Both the position numbers and the translations under genes were made by a program. The notes under the pieces were generated by a model that was given only the letters and a program-made list of their open reading frames with translations, made no database searches and was not told the DNA's origin. This document shows positions 1 to 6,770 of a stretch of 64,000 nucleotides of DNA, piece by piece (position 1 is the stretch's first letter; the number at the start of each line of letters is the position of its first letter). The DNA lies in contig NZ_JAUZEE010000006.1 in assembly GCF_030705305.1 (NCBI RefSeq), positions 248,001-312,000 of the forward strand. The letters run 5' to 3'. The stretch is from Leptothrix discophora. Lineage in GTDB: Bacteria; Pseudomonadota; Gammaproteobacteria; Burkholderiales; Burkholderiaceae_C.

Positions 1-2
1 AC

Positions 3-1829
3 GCAGGTGTCGGCAAGACGACCTTGCTGCTGAACCTGGTTGCGCGACCAGAGCGACTGGGCAACGACGTGAAGGTCGTCCTGCTGCCCTTGAAGTCCAA
101 TGACCTCGCTCAGCAAATCGGTCGCATTCCCCTTCCAAGTCAGACGGTTCTTTTGCTCGATGCATTTGATGAGCAATATGACCGAGAGCTTGGATCGGTA
201 AAAATTGGGGGATTGCAGCCTGTCCTGGAACGGGCCGCTGGATTTCGTCGGGTGATCGTGACCTGTCGTTCGACACTTTTTGCTTCGGACACTGAAGTAC
301 CCACCGATACCGGTCTGACTGGGTCGGGGCCGCGCCCTGCAGGTGATTCAGGCACGCTCAAGTTCCTTCGCTGGTACTTGATGCCGTTTGACGATGCGAG
401 GGTGAAGAAGTATCTCCAGCTCCGTATTCCATTCTGGTGCCTTGGCCGCCGTCGCCGCGTCATGCAGCATGTCCAGCGCCTCAGCCCATTGATGCGTCGG
501 CCGATGCTGCTGAAACTCGTGCATGAATTGCGTGATGACTGGCAGGGTGGCAATGAGATATATCCGCTTTTTGAACATGTGGTGAATGGCTGGTTCGTTC
601 GTGAGAGCGCCTGGTTCAAGAATCAGTTTCTCGAGCGTGCATCTCGAATCATGGCCGTCCACATCTATTCTCAAAGAGACCGCCGTCGCAAGGATTCCAT
701 CTCTGCCGGGGAGATCGATGACTTGATCGAGTCGAGTGGATTGCTCGATGCCGGCAGCAGCGACCTTTCCCAAGGGGCTCGCCGAGCGGAGCAGTGGAAG
801 TTCAAGACGCGGTCATTGATGGTGCGTGCGAGAGGCGCCACAGGCTATGTCGATGCCGAATACAAGTTCTCGCACCAGGCTATTCTTGAGTTCTTCGTCG
901 TCCAGGCATTGATTGCAGGGGATGCCAGGGTGCAACTCTGCAGCTTCACGCCTCTGATGAAGGAATTCTTCGTCAGCTGGTTGCGTACGGCGGAGGCCGA
1001 CGCCCAGGAAGCGTCCTTGCGCGCCATCAGGGAATTGGATCTGGCCAAGACCGGGCTGTTTCCCTTCGCGACCGTCCAGCGCTCAGATGTTGATCAGGCG
1101 TCCGAAGGTGAACTGGTGTTCGTGGGAACAAACGACAAGGTCGGCTCACAACTGGATGCGTCATTCATGCAGCGAACGGACGTCAAGATCTTGTTGCATG
1201 ACGTGGAACAAGGCCGTCTGTTCAAGGTGCACGACTTGATGAGTGACATGGTCATCATCGTGCCGATGATCGAGAGTGATTCGGACCTGGGCCAGATCCT
1301 CGACCTGCGCTGCACGCGAGAGGCCCTTTCGGCCGGCTTCCCGAGCGGACTGCAGGTTCCCGACGCCTTCACCTTGCGGCGTGCTTTGCGCGTGATCGAT
1401 TCGACGATCGGCCTGTCACGCGCATTCGGCCGGCGCAACATGTACTGGTGCCGTCACCGGACCATGGGCTACGCGATTTTCCGGGTCAGCTCCGCTCAGT
1501 CGGTTCCACCTGCGTTGGCGGACGATCTCGATCGGCTCGGCAGTTTCACGTTCCGGGGCCGCAGCGGAAACCATGTGGTTGAAACGTTCAAGGTCTGGAA
1601 CATTTACCAGGCAGCTTGGGTGATCAACACCCAGGAACGGGGCCTCGGCTTGCACGCCCCGCTGGACCGGACAGCAACCGACTGGGCCAGCGGGCATGTC
1701 GGTGCGCTCACCGGTCGGTCCGAAGACGAGTTGAGCGTCTGCGGGATCAGCTTCGAATCGACCCTTGGACCGAGCTTGACGACGAGGTCCCGCCTGTTGG
1801 ATGAGGGCTCCCGCCGTTCGGTGGTTTGA
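3..1829 (+). CDS. NACHT-type STAND NTPase, 5' end missing
   Basis: The gene enters from the left edge. The first readable codons, from base 3, give the end of a P-loop (AGVGKTT), upstream of any usable start codon, so the true N-terminus is outside the window. About 608 residues remain. A Walker B with the NACHT-style acidic tail (VLLLDAFDEQYD) lies near residue 60, a sensor-like VIVTCRS near 86, the NACHT 'RRPMLLKLV' segment near 163, and a winged-helix signature (YKFSHQAILEFF) near 285. The remaining 300 or so residues match no repeat or effector family I recognise; there are no leucine-rich repeats, TPRs or WD40 repeats. NACHT proteins are signal-activated oligomerising ATPases, and several bacterial ones defend against phage. 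The first ~1 kb has more A/T at third codon positions than the rest of the window, consistent with transfer. Family firm; defence role inferred. Confidence 0.8.
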   Translation, partial: AGVGKTTLLLNLVARPERLGNDVKVVLLPLKSNDLAQQIGRIPLPSQTVLLLDAFDEQYDRELGSVKIGGLQPVLERAAGFRRVIVTCRSTLFASDTEVPTDTGLTGSGPRPAGDSGTLKFLRWYLMPFDDARVKKYLQLRIPFWCLGRRRRVMQHVQRLSPLMRRPMLLKLVHELRDDWQGGNEIYPLFEHVVNGWFVRESAWFKNQFLERASRIMAVHIYSQRDRRRKDSISAGEIDDLIESSGLLDAGSSDLSQGARRAEQWKFKTRSLMVRARGATGYVDAEYKFSHQAILEFFVVQALIAGDARVQLCSFTPLMKEFFVSWLRTAEADAQEASLRAIRELDLAKTGLFPFATVQRSDVDQASEGELVFVGTNDKVGSQLDASFMQRTDVKILLHDVEQGRLFKVHDLMSDMVIIVPMIESDSDLGQILDLRCTREALSAGFPSGLQVPDAFTLRRALRVIDSTIGLSRAFGRRNMYWCRHRTMGYAIFRVSSAQSVPPALADDLDRLGSFTFRGRSGNHVVETFKVWNIYQAAWVINTQERGLGLHAPLDRTATDWASGHVGALTGRSEDELSVCGISFESTLGPSLTTRSRLLDEGSRRSVV

Positions 1830-1839
1830 GTGCTCCGGT

Positions 1840-1857
1840 GGGACCGGCGACGGTCCC
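1840..1857 (+). terminator. weak hairpin after the NACHT gene
   Basis: GGGACC and GGTCCC flank a six-base loop eleven bases after the stop codon. There is no T-run, so a terminator role is only suggested by position. The loop and 3' arm context (GGACCGGCGAC) is repeated once about 40 bases downstream. Confidence 0.25.
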
Positions 1858-1945
1858 CGCAGGTCAACCTGTTCTGGTCGGTCGGACCGGCGACACCCGA
1901 GTCGCCATGCCGCGAGAATGCGCCGGTTTCAACCAGGAGCTGGCC

Positions 1946-2839
1946 ATGAGCAACAAGACCTACGAATCCACCCCGTCGCGACGCGTCGCCTTCCTCGGCC
2001 TGGGCGTGATGGGCGGCCCGATGGCCGGCCACCTCGCCCGAGCCGGGCATCAGGTGACGGTCTACAACCGCACCGCCAGCAAGGCCGCCGACTGGGCTGC
2101 CCAGCATGGCGGGGCCCATGCCGCGACACCGCGCGAGGCGGTCGCCGGGGCGGACTTCGTGTTCGCCTGCGTCGGCAACGACGATGACCTGCGCTCGGTC
2201 GTGCTGGGCGAGCACGGCGCGCTGGCCGGCATGGCCGCCGGAGCGGGCTTCATCGACCACACCACCGCCTCGGCCGAGGTCGCGCGCGAGCTGTCGGCCG
2301 TGGCGGCGACGCAGGGCGTGGCCTTCATCGACGCACCGGTGTCGGGCGGCCAGGCCGGCGCGGTCAACGGCGTGCTGACCGTGATGTGCGGCGGCGACGC
2401 GGCCGCCTTCGAGGCCATGAAGCCGGTCGCGATGGCGTTCTCGAAGGCGGTCACGCTGCTGGGCGAGAGCGGTGCCGGCCAGCTCGCCAAGATGGTCAAC
2501 CAGATCTGCATCGCCGGCCTCGTGCAGGGCCTGTCCGAGGCCATCGCCTTCGGCCAGAAGGCCGGCCTGGACATGCACCAGGTGCTCGACGTGATCGGCA
2601 AGGGCGCGGCCCAGAGCTGGCAGATGGACAACCGCGGCAAGACCATGGTCGACGACCAGTTCAGCTTCGGCTTCGCGGTCGACTGGATGCGCAAGGACCT
2701 CGGCCTGGTGCTGGCCGAGGCCCGCCGCAACGGCGCGCGCCTGCCGGCCACCGCGCTGGTCGACCAGTTCTATGCCGACGTGCAGCAGATGGGCGGTGGC
2801 CGCTGGGACACGTCCAGCCTGATCAAGCGCCTGCGCTGA
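1946..2839 (+). CDS. NAD(P)-dependent 3-hydroxyisobutyrate dehydrogenase-family oxidoreductase
   Basis: This is a 297-residue beta-hydroxyacid dehydrogenase. The N-terminal Rossmann fingerprint GLGVMG is at residues 18-23, the substrate-binding signature DAPVSGG at 129-135, and the catalytic lysine of the family at K182 in GQLAKMVNQ, with N185 beside it. Length and motif order match 3-hydroxyisobutyrate dehydrogenase, tartronate semialdehyde reductase (GarR) and succinic semialdehyde/glyoxylate reductases; the substrate cannot be read from sequence. The start at 1946 is preceded by AGGAG at a good distance; an upstream in-frame TTG/ATG extension lacks family similarity. It stands alone between the NACHT gene and convergent dolP, with no pathway genes nearby. 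It looks native in composition, so it marks the boundary of the atypical DNA at the left edge. Confidence 0.85.
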   Translation: MSNKTYESTPSRRVAFLGLGVMGGPMAGHLARAGHQVTVYNRTASKAADWAAQHGGAHAATPREAVAGADFVFACVGNDDDLRSVVLGEHGALAGMAAGAGFIDHTTASAEVARELSAVAATQGVAFIDAPVSGGQAGAVNGVLTVMCGGDAAAFEAMKPVAMAFSKAVTLLGESGAGQLAKMVNQICIAGLVQGLSEAIAFGQKAGLDMHQVLDVIGKGAAQSWQMDNRGKTMVDDQFSFGFAVDWMRKDLGLVLAEARRNGARLPATALVDQFYADVQQMGGGRWDTSSLIKRLR

Positions 2840-2886
2840 ACGGCACCGGCGGCGCGGGAACGCCGCCGGGAACGACGCTTGAAATG

Positions 2887-2914
2887 ACGACGGCGGCCCG
2901 AGGGCCGCCGTCGT
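2887..2914. terminator. strong bidirectional hairpin between convergent genes
   Basis: ACGACGGCGGCCC and its exact complement face each other with only two bases between them (13-bp arms). It lies between the converging 3' ends of the oxidoreductase gene and dolP. No long T-run follows on either strand, only a T-rich TCGTTCCTT to the right. Confidence 0.6.
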
Positions 2915-2944
2915 TCCTTGGCGATGCCGGCTTCGAGGCCCGGA

Positions 2945-3580
2945 TCAGCGCGGCTTGCGCTCGGCCAGCTGCTCCGGCGTGATGATGTCGAGCAGGCGCA
3001 CGACCTTCTTGACGCCGGAGATGGTGCGGATCAGGTCGATCGCGCGGGTCGCCTCGGCCTCGGTCACCTTGCCCATCAGGTAGACCGTCTCGCGTTCGGT
3101 CAGCACGGTGAAGGCGTTGGCCGACAGGTCCTTGGCATCGACCAGCGTGGCCCGGACCTTGGTCGACAGCAGCAGGTCGCGCGAACGGTCCGAGGCCGAG
3201 CTGGGCCAGCCCACCACCAGGTCGTTGACGACGTTGCGCACGTTCTCGACCTTGGCCACCGCGGCCTCGATCGCGGCCTTGTCGGCCTCGCTGAAGACCT
3301 CGCCGGTCAGCAGCACCTGGCGGTCGTAGCTGGTGACGGTGACGTGGGACTTGTCGCCCACCACGTCGCGGATGCGGTTCTGCGACTTCAGCTCGATGCC
3401 CTGGTCCTCCAGCTGGGTGCCCGAGGTACGGCGGTCGGTGGCGACCATCGCGCCGCCGAGCGCGGCACCGCCGATCAGCAGCGGGGCGCAGCCCGACAGC
3501 GCGGCCAGCAGGCCGGCACCGGCGAGCATCGCGCACAGGCTGCGCGAGGGGGTGTACTTCATGGAGCGGGTCACGTTCAT
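2945..3580 (-). CDS. dolP: BON-domain outer-membrane lipoprotein (DolP/YraP)
   Basis: The 211-residue protein has a lipoprotein signal with lipobox LSGC (lipidated Cys31), then two BON domains (about residues 65-130 and 140-205). This is the architecture of DolP (YraP), an outer-membrane lipoprotein that binds anionic phospholipids at division sites and supports membrane integrity. The position supports the name: as in E. coli, it follows a DiaA-type gene and yraN near rsmI. Its ATG overlaps the diaA stop in an ATGA junction, implying translational coupling, and GGAG lies about ten bases upstream. A second in-frame ATG at 3562 is possible but would shorten the n-region. Confidence 0.88.
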   Translation of the reverse strand: MNVTRSMKYTPSRSLCAMLAGAGLLAALSGCAPLLIGGAALGGAMVATDRRTSGTQLEDQGIELKSQNRIRDVVGDKSHVTVTSYDRQVLLTGEVFSEADKAAIEAAVAKVENVRNVVNDLVVGWPSSASDRSRDLLLSTKVRATLVDAKDLSANAFTVLTERETVYLMGKVTEAEATRAIDLIRTISGVKKVVRLLDIITPEQLAERKPR

Positions 3581-4170
3581 GCGTCGGTTTCTCCGAGGAG
3601 TTGCAGGTCGATCACGTCACACAGCGTGTGGATGACCAGCAGGTGGACTTCGAGGATGCGGGCGGTGCGCTGGTGGGGCACGCAGATGTGCACGTCGGTC
3701 TCGGCCAGCGCGTCCGTCATCGCGCCGCCGCCCTGGCCGGTCAGCGCGACCACGGTCATCTCCTTCTCGTGGGCCGCCTCGACGGCGGCCAGCACGTTCG
3801 CGGCGTTGCCGCTGGTGCTCAAGGCGACCAGCACGTCGCCCGGATGACCGAGCGCGAGCACCTGCCGCGCGAAGATCTGTTCGAGGCCCTGATCGCGTCC
3901 GACCCCGGTCAACACGGAGGTGTCGCTCGACAGGCTGACCGCGGCCAGGCCCGGACGGTCCTGCTCGAAGCGACCCACCAGCAAGGCCGCGAGGCGCTGC
4001 GCATCGGCCGCCGAGCTGCCGTTGCCGCAGGCCAGGACCTTGCCGCCGCCCGTGATGCAACCCAGCACGGCATGCACGGCATCGCCGATCGGTCGCGTGA
4101 GGGCTTCGGCAGCGGCGTACTTGAGGTCGGCGCTGTCGAAGAACTGCTGCTGGATGCGCTGTTCGGACAT
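3577..4170 (-). CDS. diaA: SIS-domain protein, DiaA / phosphoheptose isomerase family
   Basis: A 197-residue single SIS-domain protein. The sugar-phosphate binding loop reads ACGNGSSAADAQ (about residues 48-59), followed by the second SIS motif ALSTSGNAANV. This family contains both GmhA (sedoheptulose-7-phosphate isomerase for LPS heptose) and DiaA (binds DnaA and stimulates initiation). The yraN-diaA-dolP neighbourhood and the absence of other heptose genes favour DiaA, but the sequence alone does not exclude isomerase activity. The start at 4170 gives a product of normal length; the 3' end overlaps dolP by four bases. Confidence 0.8.
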   Translation of the reverse strand: MSEQRIQQQFFDSADLKYAAAEALTRPIGDAVHAVLGCITGGGKVLACGNGSSAADAQRLAALLVGRFEQDRPGLAAVSLSSDTSVLTGVGRDQGLEQIFARQVLALGHPGDVLVALSTSGNAANVLAAVEAAHEKEMTVVALTGQGGGAMTDALAETDVHICVPHQRTARILEVHLLVIHTLCDVIDLQLLGETDA

Positions 4171-4198
4171 GCGGGAATGATATGCGAGCCCTTTTGGC

Positions 4199-4215
4199 CG
4201 CCTCGTGACGAGGCG
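4199..4215. repeat. 7-bp-arm inverted repeat between yraN and diaA
   Basis: CGCCTCG-TGA-CGAGGCG lies in the 86-base gap between the yraN stop and the diaA start. On the transcribed strand it is followed by CCAAAAGG, not a T-run, so it is more likely an mRNA processing or stability hairpin than a terminator. Confidence 0.4.
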
Positions 4216-4256
4216 TGCCAGACGCGCGTGTGAGACGCCCGTGCGCACGGGCCGTG

Positions 4257-4706
4257 TCAGCCGGCGTCGAAGGCCGCCTGCATCCAGTTGAGATCCTGTC
4301 CGTCGATCGCCACGAGGTCGAAGCGGCAGGGCGGCGGATCGGGCAGGCGCAACAGGTAGTGGCGGGCCGCATGGATGATCTTCGCGCGCTTGCTCGCGCC
4401 GACGCTGGCCGCCGCGCCGCCGTGCGCGCTGTTGGCCCGGCGCGAGCGGACCTCGATGAACACGAGGGTCGCGCCATCGGCCATGACCAGGTCGATTTCG
4501 CCGCCGGGCCGGCCGGGGCCGCGTGCGACTCGATAATTGCGCTCGATCAGGCGCAGGCCCTGAGCCTGCAGATGCGCCAGCGCACGGTCCTCGGCGGCCA
4601 TGCCGGGACGCTGCACCGGCCTGACGATGCCGGCCTCGACCGCCACCGTCGCAGGCTTCTCCGATGTCCCACCGAGTCCCAGCCGCTTGAACCACGACAC
4701 CGCCAT
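4257..4706 (-). CDS. yraN: UPF0102 family protein YraN (Holliday-junction-resolvase-like fold)
   Basis: The 149-residue product has the UPF0102 core: AEDRALAHLQAQGL...ERNYR, then the nuclease-like GEIDLVMADG...LVFIEVRSRR. The D and E-V-R residues correspond to the active-site pattern of the restriction-endonuclease-like fold. Function is not firmly established for the family. The start is uncertain: 4706 gives a 35-residue non-conserved leader, whereas an ATG at 4601 (MAAEDRALAH) starts right at the conserved region. The 4706 start has a GAGGA/GGGG-rich upstream stretch; 4601 has no visible ribosome site. It is divergent from rsmI and first in the yraN-diaA-dolP group. Confidence 0.85.
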   Translation of the reverse strand: MAVSWFKRLGLGGTSEKPATVAVEAGIVRPVQRPGMAAEDRALAHLQAQGLRLIERNYRVARGPGRPGGEIDLVMADGATLVFIEVRSRRANSAHGGAAASVGASKRAKIIHAARHYLLRLPDPPPCRFDLVAIDGQDLNWMQAAFDAG

Positions 4707-4734
4707 CACGCCCCCCGAGTCCTCGCCGTCGACC

Positions 4735-5718
4735 GTGTCGCTGCTGCGCCAGGCCGCCGCAGCGGCCACCGGCGGGCAGCAGCTGCCCGCCGGCGCACTG
4801 TATGTGGTCGCCACGCCGATCGGCAACCTGGCCGACATCACGCTGCGGGCGGTCCATGTGCTGGGTCTCGTCGACGCGCTGGCCTGCGAGGACACGCGCG
4901 TCAGCGGCGGCCTGATGCAGCGACTGGGCCTGCACAAGCCGCTGCTGTCGCTGCACGAGCACAACGAGGAACGTGTCGCCGCCCAGGTGGTCGCGCGCTT
5001 GCAGGCCGGCGAACGCATCGCCTACGTCAGCGATGCGGGCACGCCGGCGGTGTCCGACCCCGGCGCGCGGCTGGTCGCGGCGGTGCGGGCGGCCGGGCTG
5101 CGCGTGCTGCCGCTGCCGGGCGCGAGCAGCGTCGTGACCGCCCTGAGCGCGGCCGGCGATGTCGCCGCCGAAGGCTTCCGCTTCCTCGGCTTCCTGCCGG
5201 CCAAGGCGCAGGCGCGCCGGCAGGCCCTGCTGGCGCTGCGCGACGATGCGACCGCGCGGCTGCACAGCCAGGTGCTGTTCGAGGCGCCACACCGCATCGA
5301 GGCGCTGGCCGAAGCGCTGGCCGAGGTCCTGCCCGAACGCTGCCTGACCGTCTGCCGCGAGCTGACCAAGCAGTTCGAGAGCCTGCACACGCTCGCCGCC
5401 GCCGACCTGCCCGCCTGGCTGGCGGCCGATGCCGACCGCCGGCGCGGCGAGTTCGTGCTGGTGCTGCACGCCCTGGGCCAGCCGGCCCGCCGCGCCACGG
5501 CGGACGACGAGCCCGCCGAGGTCGACCCGGCACTGGCCGCGATCGAGCCGTGGCTGCGCGCCTTGCTGCCGATGCTGCCGCTCAAGCAGCTGGCCGCGCT
5601 GGCCTCGGGCATCAGCGGCCTGCCGCGCAACGCGCTCTACACCCGCTTGCTGGCGCTCAAGGCCGAGCTGGAGGCAGACGAGGACGACGAGGGCGAGGAC
5701 TCCGGCTTCGGCGACTGA
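4735..5718 (+). CDS. rsmI: 16S rRNA 2'-O-ribose C1402 methyltransferase RsmI
   Basis: RsmI methylates the ribose of C1402 in 16S rRNA. The tetrapyrrole-methylase-type SAM fold is clear: LYVVATPIGNLADITLRA, the ACEDTRVSG motif, the SDAGTPAVSDPG loop and LPGASSVVTAL, then LTVCRELTKQFE. A C-terminal acidic tail (EADEDDEGEDSGFGD) is unusual. The start chosen is the GTG at 4735, which leaves about 20 residues ahead of LYVVATPIG, as in characterised RsmI, and avoids overlap with the divergent yraN start. In-frame ATGs at 4600 and 4627 would add a non-conserved leader. None has a good ribosome site. Confidence 0.93.
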   Translation: MSLLRQAAAAATGGQQLPAGALYVVATPIGNLADITLRAVHVLGLVDALACEDTRVSGGLMQRLGLHKPLLSLHEHNEERVAAQVVARLQAGERIAYVSDAGTPAVSDPGARLVAAVRAAGLRVLPLPGASSVVTALSAAGDVAAEGFRFLGFLPAKAQARRQALLALRDDATARLHSQVLFEAPHRIEALAEALAEVLPERCLTVCRELTKQFESLHTLAAADLPAWLAADADRRRGEFVLVLHALGQPARRATADDEPAEVDPALAAIEPWLRALLPMLPLKQLAALASGISGLPRNALYTRLLALKAELEADEDDEGEDSGFGD

Positions 5719-5819
5719 ACGTTGCCGTCGGGTTCTTCGTGATCGCCATGGTTGGCGATCGGGTTGGAACGTATCCCAAGGGGCTGTTGCCGACGGGCCG
5801 GTCCCCCCACAATCGACGC

Positions 5820-6770
5820 ATGTTGTCGCGTCGGGTGGTGGGGGTCATCTGGATCGGTCTGGCCGTGATGGTGCTGCTCGTGCCGTCGATCCGGCAGGCT
5901 GCATGGGCTGCCGGGGCTGCCGGAACCTCGCCGCCGGTCGCGCGGGTGGTGCCCAACGAGCCGGTGCTGCCGGTGGTGCGCTTCGCGCCCGAGGCCGACT
6001 ATGGGCCCTTCGTCTACCGCGACAACGAAGGTCGCGTGCGGGGCCTGTCGGTCGACCTGCTCAACCGGGTCGTGCGGCATGCCGGCATCTCGATGCAGAC
6101 GCTGCCGGCCCGGCCCTTGGCCGAGATCCTCGAAGGCGCCCGGCGCGGTGAGGTCGACCTGATCACCTCCCTGCGCCCGACGCCCGAGCGGGCCGAGTTC
6201 CTCGGCTTCACCCGCCCCTACGTGCAGGTCGATGCCATCGTGGTCGGCCGCAGCGGCACGCAACCGCCGGACCTGCGCGATCTGGCCGGGCGCAAGGTCG
6301 CGGTGGGCGCGGGCTATGCCGTCGAAGGCCATGTGCGCAAGGGCCATCCCGGCGTGCGCTGGCAGCCGGTGGCCGATGACCGCGCCGCGCTGGCGCTGCT
6401 GCGTGCCGGTGACGTCGACGCGGTCGTGGCCGACGTCGCCAGCGTTCACTTCATCGTCGGCCAGGAGGGTTGGCCGCCGCTGTCGCTGGGCCGGCCGGTG
6501 GGCTTTAGCTATCCGCTGTCCTTCGCCTGGCGCAAGGACCTGCCGGCGCTCGGTGCGGCGCTGGAGGCCGGACTCGGCGCGCTGACCCAGGACGAGCGCG
6601 CCGAGGTGCTGCGGCGCTGGATGCCGGCCGAGGCGCTCGATCCGGCTGATGACCGTCGCCTGCCGCTGATGCTGGCCGGTGCGGCCGCGCTGGTGTTCGG
6701 TGCGGGCGCGGTGCTGCTGGGCCGCTGGCGCCGCCGTGGCAGGGCGCGGGCTGGCGGAGAACAGCCTTGA
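5820..6770 (+). CDS. periplasmic amino-acid-binding-like (SBP family 3) protein with C-terminal membrane anchor
   Basis: A 316-residue protein with an N-terminal signal segment (about 8-30), one family-3 solute-binding domain (about 45-270: VVRFAPEADYGPFVYRDNEG, RGEVDLITSLRPTPERAEFL, DLAGRKVAVGAGYAVEGHV, GDVDAVVADVASVHFIV) and a hydrophobic helix at about 287-307 followed by arginines. No permease or ATPase gene is adjacent, so it is probably a ligand sensor rather than a transporter part. Its stop overlaps the TTG start of the downstream diguanylate cyclase (TTGA), a strong sign of coupled translation and joint function. Ligand unknown. Confidence 0.8.
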   Translation: MLSRRVVGVIWIGLAVMVLLVPSIRQAAWAAGAAGTSPPVARVVPNEPVLPVVRFAPEADYGPFVYRDNEGRVRGLSVDLLNRVVRHAGISMQTLPARPLAEILEGARRGEVDLITSLRPTPERAEFLGFTRPYVQVDAIVVGRSGTQPPDLRDLAGRKVAVGAGYAVEGHVRKGHPGVRWQPVADDRAALALLRAGDVDAVVADVASVHFIVGQEGWPPLSLGRPVGFSYPLSFAWRKDLPALGAALEAGLGALTQDERAEVLRRWMPAEALDPADDRRLPLMLAGAAALVFGAGAVLLGRWRRRGRARAGGEQP

